Shown: in pieces, positions 1 through 6,480 of the stretch | Layout: the number at the start of each line of letters is the position of its first letter | How positions within the stretch are numbered: the stretch's first letter is position 1 | DNA from: Mariprofundaceae bacterium | GTDB taxonomy: Bacteria > Pseudomonadota > Zetaproteobacteria > Mariprofundales > Mariprofundaceae | NCBI GenBank assembly: GCA_030950825.1 | Contig: JAUZQT010000059.1 | Location: 1 to 9,857, forward strand | Direction: 5' to 3' | DNA length: 9,857 bases | Notes under the pieces: model-generated | Seen by the model: only the letters and a program-made list of their open reading frames with translations | Databases searched by the model: none | What the model was told of the DNA's origin: nothing | Program-made: the position numbers and the translations under genes

Positions 1-200
1 ACTTTTGTACCTTCATTTTCCAAATAATCTTTAAGGGTTTTCCATGACAACTCGATGAGTATTTCAAAAGCCTGTATCAATGCCATTTGATAGGCTTCTG
101 TCTTTTGATTATTCTCATATTCATCAATCCTCCGTTGAAAAACATGATAGGTTTTTTCAAAATTCTGAAAGCGTTGTTTCCATCGGATGTCGTTATTCAT
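1..200 (-). CDS. HEPN-type nucleotidyltransferase substrate-binding protein (HI0074 family), 5' part only
   Basis: The minus strand opens with ATG at 200-198 and stays open for 66 codons to the window edge, so the C-terminal half is missing. It begins MNNDIRWKQRFQNFEK and later has IQAFEILIELSWKTLKDYLENEG. The pattern of RWKQRF near the start and AFE-hydrophobic-ELxWKTLKDYLE at about residues 44-61 is typical of the HI0074 family: all-helical HEPN proteins that pair with a minimal nucleotidyltransferase (MNT), often described as toxin-antitoxin-like modules. The start overlaps the hsdM stop by four bases (ATGA) and has an AAGGTG Shine-Dalgarno sequence seven bases upstream, so it is probably translationally coupled to hsdM. 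An MNT gene and then hsdS/hsdR may follow beyond the window, but that is inference. The R-x4-6-H RNase motif of toxic HEPN proteins would lie in the part not seen, so nuclease activity cannot be judged. Confidence 0.8.
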   Translation of the reverse strand, partial: MNNDIRWKQRFQNFEKTYHVFQRRIDEYENNQKTEAYQMALIQAFEILIELSWKTLKDYLENEGTK

Positions 201-1753
201 ATCTTCACCTTCGCCAGATTCTTCATAATCCGTTGGTTGAGTTCGGCTTCTTCTTCAAGCTGGGCTTCAAACTCCGCTTTCAGGCTGCTAAAGCGTTCGG
301 TAAAATCAAAGTCGTCCTCTTCCACTGCCAGACCAACATATCGCCCTGGGGTGAGCACATAATCCAGTGCTTTCACTCGTTCAATAGAGGCCGCATTACA
401 AAAACCTTTCACATCCTCGTATTTGGCGGTGTCTGAGCTTGTCGAAGACCGCCAGTTGTGATAAGTATCTGCGATGGTTTGAATATCCTCTTCCGATAAT
501 TCACGGGTGCGACGGTTGATTAAATGCCCCATATTGCGGGCATCGATAAATAAAATTTTATTTTCCGTAGGGGCGAACGGCCGTTCGCCCCTACGGATAA
601 ACCATAACGATGCGGGGATTTGGGTATTGAGAAACAGTTTGGCTGGCAGGTTGACAATGCAATCAATCAAACCTTCTTCGACCAGTTTTTTTCTAATCTC
701 ACCTTCACCCGATGTTTTGGAGGTCAACGCCCCTTTTGCCAGTACAAAGCCTGCTTGTCCGCTGGGGGCAAGGTGATAGATAAAGTGCTGTATCCACGCA
801 TAGTTAGCATTACCCGTTGGCGGTGTGCCGTATTTCCAGCGGCCATCTTTGCGCAGTAGATCACCGCTCCAGTCACTGACATTAACTGGCGGGTTGGCGA
901 TGATATAGTCGGCTTTGAGGTCTTTATGTGCATCGTTTAAAAACGAGCCTTCGTTATTCCATTTCACCTGTGAGCTGTCAATCCCCCGAATGGCAAGGTT
1001 CATTTTTGCCAATCGCCAAGTGGTCTGGTTGCTCTCTTGTCCGTAGATGGAAATATCGTTGATTCTGCCTTGATGCTCTAGTACAAATTTTTCTGATTGC
1101 ACAAACATGCCGCCCGAACCACAGCACGGGTCAAGGACTCGCCCTTTGTAAGGTTCGAGCATTTCAATCAGTAATTCAACGACGCTTCTGGGGGTGTAGA
1201 ACTGTCCGCCTTTTTTGCCTTCTGCCAGAGCAAATTCACCGAGGAAATATTCAAACACATGCCCCAATACATCAGCACTGCGGGACTTGGCATCGCCTAA
1301 TGCAATATTGCTAATCAGGTCAATCAGTTCACCCAAGCTGGTGGGGTCAAGATTTTGTCGGGCGTAGACTTTAGGCAACACACCTTTGAGTGAGGCGTTT
1401 TCCTTTTCAATCGCATCCATCGCCTCATCAACCGTTTTACCAATGGTCGGTTGTTTGGCATGGGCTTGCAGATACGACCAACGGGCATCCTGCGGGACAA
1501 AAAACACATTTTCGGCTTTGTATTCGTCTTTGTCTTCAGGATCTGCCCCCGCCCATTTCCCAGAAGAAGCACCTTCACCTATTTTTAGAGTGGTGTATAA
1601 CTCTTCAAAGGAATCGGAGATATATTTAAGAAAAATCAACCCCATGACAACATGCTTGTACTCGGCTGCATCTATATTTTTTCTGAGCTTGTCAGCCGAT
1701 TTCCACAGTTGCTTTTCCAGTGATTCTTCTAGGCCTTCTTTCTTTTTTGCCAT
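197..1753 (-). CDS. hsdM: Type I restriction-modification system N6-adenine methyltransferase subunit (HsdM)
   Basis: The product is 518 aa, a normal HsdM length. It transfers a methyl group from SAM to adenine in the HsdS-defined target and is the core of the type I methylase (M2S) and restriction (R2M2S) complexes. Residues 8-150 match the helical HsdM N-terminal domain (ESLEKQLWKSADKLR, VVMGLIFLKYISDSFEELY). The N6-methyltransferase domain follows: GGQFYTPRSVVELL at 182-195, SAM motif I DPCCGSGG at 208-215, motif IV NPPVNVSDW at 287-295, and SGEGEIRKKLVEEGLID at 348-364. The start is ATG at 1753-1751, preceded by GGAG five bases upstream; an in-frame extension to 1882 runs into the intron-like sequence and is unlikely. 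Oddities: motif IV has Val where families have Phe or Tyr, and residues 386-397 and 435-442 are encoded by repeat-like DNA. The methylase may therefore be impaired, although the frame is fully open. Confidence 0.95.
   Translation of the reverse strand: MAKKKEGLEESLEKQLWKSADKLRKNIDAAEYKHVVMGLIFLKYISDSFEELYTTLKIGEGASSGKWAGADPEDKDEYKAENVFFVPQDARWSYLQAHAKQPTIGKTVDEAMDAIEKENASLKGVLPKVYARQNLDPTSLGELIDLISNIALGDAKSRSADVLGHVFEYFLGEFALAEGKKGGQFYTPRSVVELLIEMLEPYKGRVLDPCCGSGGMFVQSEKFVLEHQGRINDISIYGQESNQTTWRLAKMNLAIRGIDSSQVKWNNEGSFLNDAHKDLKADYIIANPPVNVSDWSGDLLRKDGRWKYGTPPTGNANYAWIQHFIYHLAPSGQAGFVLAKGALTSKTSGEGEIRKKLVEEGLIDCIVNLPAKLFLNTQIPASLWFIRRGERPFAPTENKILFIDARNMGHLINRRTRELSEEDIQTIADTYHNWRSSTSSDTAKYEDVKGFCNAASIERVKALDYVLTPGRYVGLAVEEDDFDFTERFSSLKAEFEAQLEEEAELNQRIMKNLAKVKI
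428..450. repeat. Second repeat-like motif inside hsdM (CTGAGCTTGTCGAA)
   Basis: Positions 433-446 read CTGAGCTTGTCGAA, flanked by GTCT and AGAC arms so that 428-450 is an imperfect inverted repeat. Read on the minus strand (TTCGACAAGCTCAG) it resembles a short dispersed repeat that I recall from many bacterial genomes. It encodes HsdM residues 435-442 (RSSTSSDT), in the variable loop between the YHNWR and YEDVKGFC blocks. The family relationship rests on memory of the motif, not on a search. Confidence 0.5.
564..597. repeat. 34-bp perfect palindrome inside hsdM
   Basis: The left half TCCGTAGGGGCGAACGG (564-580) is the exact reverse complement of the right half (581-597), with no spacer. It is read in frame in hsdM and encodes residues 386-397 (IRRGERPFAPTE), between the conserved WFI strand and the NKILFIDAR strand. 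GTAGGGGCGAA-type palindromes are, from memory, dispersed repeats in various bacterial genomes, so this looks like a mobile palindromic element that landed in a surface loop without breaking the frame. The palindrome is seen directly; its mobile origin is inferred. Confidence 0.85.
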
Positions 1754-1800
1754 TCTATCTCCGTTTATTTTGTTTGCTACTGGCAGGTGGTTGTTTTGAG

Positions 1801-1970
1801 GTACGTCTGGCGCGGGCGTGAATTGATGGGGTGCAAGTCCCCTGTGTGTGAATCCCGTCATCGTCGGAAGATGGTGGTGCAAACACTAGCCGAAGGCAAG
1901 GGCGAAACCGTGAGGTTTGGTCTGAAGGAAGCTGGAGTGCAAAGCTATGAGCCGACGGCAAGGGTGTAAG
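1801..1970 (+). mobile_element. Group II intron remnant (5' end and part of domain I)
   Basis: The stretch begins GTACG, close to the group II 5' consensus GUGYG, and carries features typical of domain I of bacterial chloroplast-like introns. These are a GGGG-TGCAAGT-CCCC hairpin at 1828-1842, a CATC/GATG hairpin at 1859-1873, a GCC-GAA-GGC hairpin at 1889-1897, an AAACC-GTGA-GGTTT stem with a GNRA tetraloop at 1905-1918, and then TCTGAAGGAAGCTGGAG (1921-1937), a very characteristic intron string. After about 1970 the resemblance ends: no reverse transcriptase ORF, domain V or 3' end is present before lpoA ends at 2014. It is therefore most likely a truncated, immobile copy. It lies antisense to and just upstream of hsdM. 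The 5' boundary is approximate. Confidence 0.65.
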
Positions 1971-2013
1971 GGTGATCGAGCTCCTAGGAGGCTGTCCCTA
2001 TCCCGATTTCATG

Positions 2014-4044
2014 TTAATTTTCTGGAATAAATTTACCATGTTTAATTTTGAATATCTTAAATATTTTATTGCCAATGCCATATTGATCGAAATAAACATG
2101 CCCACTTTGACTTGGAAACCCTTCTGGATCATGCACGGCTTCAAGCGCGCGATTGCCCTGTAACCCCAAACGGCTGCCAAGCAAGTTTATAATAAGGGCG
2201 GAATCATAGGCCACAATAAACATTTTTGTAGGCTGCCCTTGCCCCCATATTTCTCGGTATTGCGTCAATAGGCTTGATGTACTTTGCAGCCCATTATTAT
2301 TTTGAGTGAAACGTGCTGAGGATAAGTTTCTTCCACGATCATCAAGTAGATGTCCGTCCACCCATCGGCTACTTCCCAGCATAGGAATGCCGCGAATATC
2401 AACATAGGCCAGCTGGCCTGCCAGTTCGGATACTTGTTTGCCGCTTGCTGCAATGTATAAAGCATCAATGGCTACTGGCATATGTACATCAAGGTTTGTT
2501 TCGGGTGAAAACAAAGCAAGGTCAGAGAGTAATGTTTCAAGAAGCTCTTCATCATCAGAACTTTCACGAAGATCATGGAGGGTATGACGGTGATCAATAG
2601 CATGACTACTGAGTTCGAGAGAATCGGTGATTTTACCCCCCAAACGTGTGAATTCATGGGTAAATGCATTGGCTTCACTGATAGCATGGTGCTGGCTGCT
2701 ATAAATAAGAGCCATGCGCTGTATGCCTTGATCAATACTATGCCGTGCTATAAAAACAGCTTGGGTATTTTTGGCCGTATTGTGAATGAAGAGTGCAGGT
2801 GAGGCCTCGGCAAGACTATTTTCTTTGCTTAAGCTTATCACAGGCAGGTTAACTTGCAGGTAAGGAAGAAGTGCTTCGGTATGTTTGCTTAATAAAGGGC
2901 CAATGACCCATTGAGCACCACGCTCACTTAAGCGCTGGTAAGCTGCAATGGCTGATTCAATGCCTGCCCCAGTGTCTTCAATATAGAGGTGTAATTTATT
3001 GTTATGGTTTACTGCCAAGCGGATACCATTTAAGGCCTCTTGACCAAAACGGGCATAGCGGCCAGTTAATGGTAATAAAACACCAATATATACCTCTTGG
3101 GTATCACCCGATGCCCAGTTTTTTATTTTTTGTGTCAGAGGAAGATAAGGAGCATTCTTGGAGAGTATATCGGATAGCGTTTGAAGGCTTTCAATGTTTC
3201 CAGCCATCAATTGCAAACGGGCAAAATGAAGGTATAAGCTCGCATCCCGCTGGGGTGAAATACTGCCAGTTTCTTGCAATGAAAGAAGTCTTCCGAGTGA
3301 TATGCTTGATGCAAGTAAACGAAGCCATGCATCTTGATGGCTCGTATCAACCAGTGCTGCGGCCAAATACCATTGTATTAGCTTCTCCTGACTCGCATAG
3401 TTTGATTCGCTACGCCCTAAGGCAAGGGCTTGTTTCCTTAGTTCATCGGTTAGGCGTGGGTGAAGCAATACTTGGCTTAACGCATCAAGTATCATGTCGT
3501 TATACTCATTGTCAGATGAAGCTTCGATATGAAATTTAGCGCTTTGTGACTTCCACCATGTAGCCAGCCAGAAGTGGGCGTAGGGCGTTAAAGCGTGATT
3601 TGGAAATTTTAGTAAGAGAAGATTGGTTTCTGTAAGGGCATTTGGGCGTTGGTATTTTAAAAGAAGTTCGATACGCCGGAAAGCGGCCTCTTCTTTGAGT
3701 GGGCTTGGTGCTTCATAGGACAAACGTTGCAACTCACTGAGCGCTTTATTGAGCCCGCTACCCTGACTTTTCCCTTGAGCATCCCGTAGATTATCTTGCT
3801 GCTCGGCTAGAAGTAATAAATTTGTAATTTCCTGTGAATTTTGAGGTGGCATGATGGATTGTGTTGCTTTTTTCTGCGGCTCATTTGCTTGTTTATGGGG
3901 CAGCTGAATATCTTGGACAGGCTGTTTGCCGCCACAGCCATTTAACAGAGCTATTAGAAGTATTAGCAAAATTGTTACAGGCATTGCAGAAGAGATTGCA
4001 GAAGAGATTGCAGAAGGGATGAGTGTGGGATAAAGTCGATTCAT
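2014..4044 (-). CDS. lpoA: Penicillin-binding protein activator lipoprotein LpoA (LppC family)
   Basis: The product is about 676 aa from the chosen start, against 678 aa in E. coli. LpoA is an outer-membrane lipoprotein that crosses the periplasm and stimulates the peptidoglycan synthase PBP1A. A signal peptide with hydrophobic core MPVTILLILLIALLNGC ends in a lipobox with the lipidated Cys at residue 37. Residues about 70-310 form a helical, TPR-like N-terminal domain (repeated LL/A-rich helices). From about residue 318 a type I periplasmic-binding fold begins (EVYIGVLLPLTGRYARFGQEA) and ends near the C-terminus with GHVYFDQYGIG. The start at 4044 places Arg at position 3 before the hydrophobic core. 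The ATG at 3984 would give a shorter signal peptide without basic residues and is the main alternative; neither has a strong ribosome binding site. The start codon overlaps that of the divergent rsmI. In E. coli the two genes are also adjacent but not overlapping at their starts. Confidence 0.92.
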   Translation of the reverse strand: MNRLYPTLIPSAISSAISSAMPVTILLILLIALLNGCGGKQPVQDIQLPHKQANEPQKKATQSIMPPQNSQEITNLLLLAEQQDNLRDAQGKSQGSGLNKALSELQRLSYEAPSPLKEEAAFRRIELLLKYQRPNALTETNLLLLKFPNHALTPYAHFWLATWWKSQSAKFHIEASSDNEYNDMILDALSQVLLHPRLTDELRKQALALGRSESNYASQEKLIQWYLAAALVDTSHQDAWLRLLASSISLGRLLSLQETGSISPQRDASLYLHFARLQLMAGNIESLQTLSDILSKNAPYLPLTQKIKNWASGDTQEVYIGVLLPLTGRYARFGQEALNGIRLAVNHNNKLHLYIEDTGAGIESAIAAYQRLSERGAQWVIGPLLSKHTEALLPYLQVNLPVISLSKENSLAEASPALFIHNTAKNTQAVFIARHSIDQGIQRMALIYSSQHHAISEANAFTHEFTRLGGKITDSLELSSHAIDHRHTLHDLRESSDDEELLETLLSDLALFSPETNLDVHMPVAIDALYIAASGKQVSELAGQLAYVDIRGIPMLGSSRWVDGHLLDDRGRNLSSARFTQNNNGLQSTSSLLTQYREIWGQGQPTKMFIVAYDSALIINLLGSRLGLQGNRALEAVHDPEGFPSQSGHVYFDQYGIGNKIFKIFKIKHGKFIPEN
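3983..4018. repeat. Three tandem 12-bp units at the 5' end of lpoA
   Basis: ATTGCAGAAGAG occurs at 3983-3994 and 3995-4006, and again at 4007-4018 with one change (ATTGCAGAAGGG). On the minus strand the units encode a repeated SAIS tetrapeptide between the first Met and the hydrophobic core of the LpoA signal peptide, if translation starts at 4044. The unit length is a multiple of three, so gain or loss of a unit would keep the frame. If LpoA starts at 3984 instead, the repeats are mostly leader sequence upstream of the gene. Confidence 0.85.
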
Positions 4045-4894
4045 GGACTCGCAAGATAACTTGATACAGACAGCTGGACAATTATTCATCGTCGCTACCC
4101 CAATCGGCAATTTGGCCGATATAACTTATCGCGCTGTTGAAACGCTTAAAAAAGTAGATTGGATTGCTGCAGAAGATACCAGGGTAAGTGGGCGTTTGCT
4201 GGAGTATTATGACATAAAAACACCGATGTTTGCTTGCCATGAACACAATGAAGTCAAGGTTGCTGGGCATATCCTTGCACGCCTACACGCAGGTGAGTCT
4301 GGGGCACTTATATCCGATGCAGGAACGCCGCTGATTAATGATCCTGGTTATCGTTTGGTGCGCAACATTCGCCAAACAGGCCTTGATGTCATTCCTATTC
4401 CTGGAGCTTGTAGTCCAGTCGTTGCTTTATCTGCCTCAGGCTTGGCAACGGATCAATTTACATACATGGGCTTTTTAGCGCGTAGTGGGCGTAGTCGGCA
4501 GACACAAATGCAGGCGATTGCTGATGCCGTACATACGTGTGTTTTTCTTGAGTCCCCCAAACGCATTGTAAAAACGCTACAAGGTTTGGTTGAAGTGCTT
4601 GGTTCGAAAGAAGTTTGTATTGGGCGAGAATTAACTAAAATGTATGAACAATTTATTTCAGGCAGTGCAGCAGAAGTGCTGGTGCATTTTGCGCAACATA
4701 CACCGCGTGGTGAAATGGTGGTTATGGTTGGGGTGTCGCAAACACCTGTGGAAATTACCGATATGATGATTGAAAGTGAAGCTAGAAAGGCATCCTATGA
4801 ACAACTTTCCCCCTCAGCCCGTGCCCGTACCGTAGCACAGTGCTTGGGTGTGAAGCGGTCACGTGTTTATGATGTGCTGATGAAAGCTTTGTGA
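4043..4894 (+). CDS. rsmI: 16S rRNA (cytidine-1402-2'-O)-methyltransferase RsmI
   Basis: The product is 283 aa, close to the usual 285 or so. RsmI uses SAM to methylate the 2'-OH of C1402 in 16S rRNA, at the ribosomal P site, in the cytoplasm. The tetrapyrrole-methylase fold is clear: PIGNLADIT at residues 20-28, AEDTR at 43-47, HNE at 68-70, the SAM-binding loop SDAGTPLINDPGYRLV at 91-106, IPGACSPVVALSASGL at 119-134, then ESPKRI and GRELTKMYEQF. The start ATG at 4043 overlaps the divergent lpoA start; upstream only a weak GGATAAAG can serve as ribosome binding site. The stop overlaps the GTG start of yraN by four bases. It heads the plus-strand cluster, so its promoter must lie within lpoA coding DNA. 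Confidence 0.96.
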   Translation: MDSQDNLIQTAGQLFIVATPIGNLADITYRAVETLKKVDWIAAEDTRVSGRLLEYYDIKTPMFACHEHNEVKVAGHILARLHAGESGALISDAGTPLINDPGYRLVRNIRQTGLDVIPIPGACSPVVALSASGLATDQFTYMGFLARSGRSRQTQMQAIADAVHTCVFLESPKRIVKTLQGLVEVLGSKEVCIGRELTKMYEQFISGSAAEVLVHFAQHTPRGEMVVMVGVSQTPVEITDMMIESEARKASYEQLSPSARARTVAQCLGVKRSRVYDVLMKAL

Positions 4895-5247
4895 GTACGA
4901 AAAAAGGGCGCATAGCAGAAACGCAAGCTGCACGTTATTTACAAAAAAAGGCTTATATTATTTTGGATCGCAATGCGCGTGGTGGGCGTGGTGAATTGGA
5001 TATTGTCGCTCAAAAGGATGAAATCCTTGTGTTTGTGGAAGTCAAAGCGCACCAACAACGTGAATCCAGCCTTGAAGCCATGCATATTGATAAGTGTGAA
5101 AGACTGAGATCGGCTGCTTTGGCATGGCTGTCGAAGCATTCACAATATACAACATTGCAATGCCGTTTTGATTTAATCATTCTCACGCCTCGGCAAGGGA
5201 TCATGTACCCGCCAAAAATTGAACACCTCACTGATATATTTCGGTAA
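4891..5247 (+). CDS. yraN: YraN/UPF0102 family endonuclease-like protein
   Basis: A 118-aa protein typical in size for UPF0102. It has the PD-(D/E)xK-like core of the family: GRGELDIVA at residues 33-40 (Glu35, Asp37) and VFVEVKAH at 47-54 (Glu50, Lys52), which by analogy with this nuclease fold would bind metal and catalyse phosphodiester cleavage. The family is related to Holliday-junction resolvases, but its cellular role is not settled. The start is GTG at 4891, overlapping the rsmI stop as GTGA; there is no good ribosome binding site, so it probably depends on termination-reinitiation from rsmI. Its place between rsmI and a SIS isomerase is conserved in gammaproteobacteria. Confidence 0.93.
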   Translation: MSTKKGRIAETQAARYLQKKAYIILDRNARGGRGELDIVAQKDEILVFVEVKAHQQRESSLEAMHIDKCERLRSAALAWLSKHSQYTTLQCRFDLIILTPRQGIMYPPKIEHLTDIFR

Positions 5248-5252
5248 AGGAA

Positions 5253-5861
5253 ATGACATTAGTTATGCAAGATCTCATTGAAAAAGCCATGTTGGATGGT
5301 GTTATACTGCGCCAGAAATGCAGCCAATCATTGATAAAACCCCTATCAGATGCAGCGGCGGTGCTGGTGCAATGCCTGCAATCGGGAGGAAAAATATTGG
5401 CCTGTGGTAATGGTGGATCTGCTGCCGATGCACAGCATTTTGTGGCGGAGTTGGTGAATCGTTTTGAAATGAATAGGCGTGCTTTGGCGGCTATTTCATT
5501 GACCAATGATGCCTCAGTGATGACCAGTATTGCCAATGATTTTGAGTTTAATGCCGTGTTTTCACGGCAAGTTGAAGCCCTGGGACGTGATGGCGATGTG
5601 TTACTGGCCATTTCTACCAGCGGTGATTCGGCGAATGTGTTGAAGGCGGTGGGTGTGGCTGAAGCTTTGGCAATGTTTAGCATTGCTTTAACGGGGCGTG
5701 ATGGTGGTCAAATTGCTAAGCATCAAGGGGTGGGTGTACATATTAATATTCCGCATACATCAACGGCGCGTGTTCAGGAGATGCATATCACATGCCTTCA
5801 TATACTGTGTACACTTATTGATGAAACGATGTTTGGAGAAGCTGCTGATGTGCACAAGTGA
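5253..5861 (+). CDS. gmhA: SIS-domain sugar-phosphate isomerase, probably phosphoheptose isomerase GmhA (occupies the diaA position)
   Basis: A 202-aa single-SIS-domain protein with CGNGGSAADAQHF at residues 51-63 and the phosphate loop STSGDSANV at 121-129. GmhA converts sedoheptulose 7-phosphate to D-glycero-D-manno-heptose 7-phosphate, the first step of ADP-heptose synthesis for LPS core. By position it corresponds to diaA, whose product binds DnaA. However, aligned by eye with E. coli GmhA it keeps the catalytic Glu (E66, in HFVAEL), Gln175 and the catalytic His (H183, in QEMHITCLH), and the second Ser of the phosphate loop; E. coli DiaA has Ser, Asn and Arg at the Glu, His and Ser sites. 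With hldC one gene downstream, the isomerase role is favoured; a dual role is not excluded. ATG at 5253 lies only two bases after AAAGG, so ATG at 5265 (MQDLIEK) is a plausible alternative start. Confidence 0.88.
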   Translation: MTLVMQDLIEKAMLDGVILRQKCSQSLIKPLSDAAAVLVQCLQSGGKILACGNGGSAADAQHFVAELVNRFEMNRRALAAISLTNDASVMTSIANDFEFNAVFSRQVEALGRDGDVLLAISTSGDSANVLKAVGVAEALAMFSIALTGRDGGQIAKHQGVGVHINIPHTSTARVQEMHITCLHILCTLIDETMFGEAADVHK

Positions 5862-5895
5862 TTTATTCAAGCCGATACTTTAAAAGGAGAAAAAT

Positions 5896-6480
5896 ATGAA
5901 ACAATCAAAGCGTTTTTTACGCGCACTATTTGCATTGCTGTGTGTTTCGCTGACCACAGGCTGTGTGAGCGCTATTGTCATGGGTGGTGCAGTGGCGACA
6001 ACGGCCGCATTTGATGAGCGGCCCATTGGTCGGCATTTTGATGATGTAACCATTGCCCGAAAGGTTGATACACGTTTGATTGCAGAAAAAGATATGCCTT
6101 CACGCTGGGTGAGTATTGAAGTGATTGAGGGAGTTGTGACTTTAACGGGCTACTTGCCAACGCAATCGCACATTGATCGCGCGTTGTTTATTTGTCGATC
6201 TGTTGAAGGTGTCTTGCGTGTTGATAATCAATTAATTATTGGCGAGCCATCGGCAAGTAGTTTGTTTACAGATACTTGGATCACAACACAGGTGAAAGCA
6301 CGTCTTTGGAAAGATAAACTGGTGAGTGGCTTTAGTCTGCATGTTGAAACGGTCAATGGGAAAGTTTATTTGCAAGGTATCGTGGAGCATGCGTCACAAC
6401 GTTATCAAGCCATGTCATTGGCAAAATCGGTGAAAGGAGTGACGGCAGTGGTTGATTTGTTGCGTTTAAATAATAAGTAA
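5896..6480 (+). CDS. dolP: Outer-membrane lipoprotein with two BON domains, DolP (YraP) family
   Basis: A 194-aa lipoprotein with a basic N-terminus (MKQSKRFLRA), a hydrophobic core and lipobox LTTGC with the lipidated Cys at residue 23. Two BON domains follow, roughly residues 46-116 (IARKVDTRLIAEKD ... VTLTGYLPTQSH) and 122-192 (ITTQVKARLWKDK ... VYLQGIVEH). In E. coli DolP is an outer-membrane protein needed for envelope integrity and links to BAM-complex function and amidase regulation. Translation initiation should be strong: AAGGAGA at 5884-5890 lies five bases before the ATG. The 34-bp gap after the isomerase gene is the longest inside this cluster. The stop overlaps the next start by one base (TAATG). 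Confidence 0.93.
   Translation: MKQSKRFLRALFALLCVSLTTGCVSAIVMGGAVATTAAFDERPIGRHFDDVTIARKVDTRLIAEKDMPSRWVSIEVIEGVVTLTGYLPTQSHIDRALFICRSVEGVLRVDNQLIIGEPSASSLFTDTWITTQVKARLWKDKLVSGFSLHVETVNGKVYLQGIVEHASQRYQAMSLAKSVKGVTAVVDLLRLNNK

Noticed and set aside
1386..1799. 137-aa plus-strand ORF opposite hsdM
   Set aside because: It is antisense to the conserved HsdM N-terminal domain and shows no recognisable domain or good ribosome binding site.
1754..1882. N-terminal extension of HsdM to an ATG at 1882
   Set aside because: The extra 43 residues come from intron-like DNA and have no HsdM similarity; ATG at 1753 has a Shine-Dalgarno sequence and gives the family N-terminus.
1981..1990. CTCCTAGGAG palindrome as an lpoA terminator
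   Set aside because: The stem is only five base pairs with no loop and no T-run on the minus strand, so it cannot be supported as a terminator.
3069..3539. 156-aa plus-strand ORF opposite lpoA
   Set aside because: It lies wholly within lpoA on the other strand, with no recognisable motif; lpoA is clearly the real gene.
5228..5683. 151-aa minus-strand ORF opposite the SIS isomerase gene
   Set aside because: It is a shadow of a strongly conserved coding region and has no recognisable protein family features.
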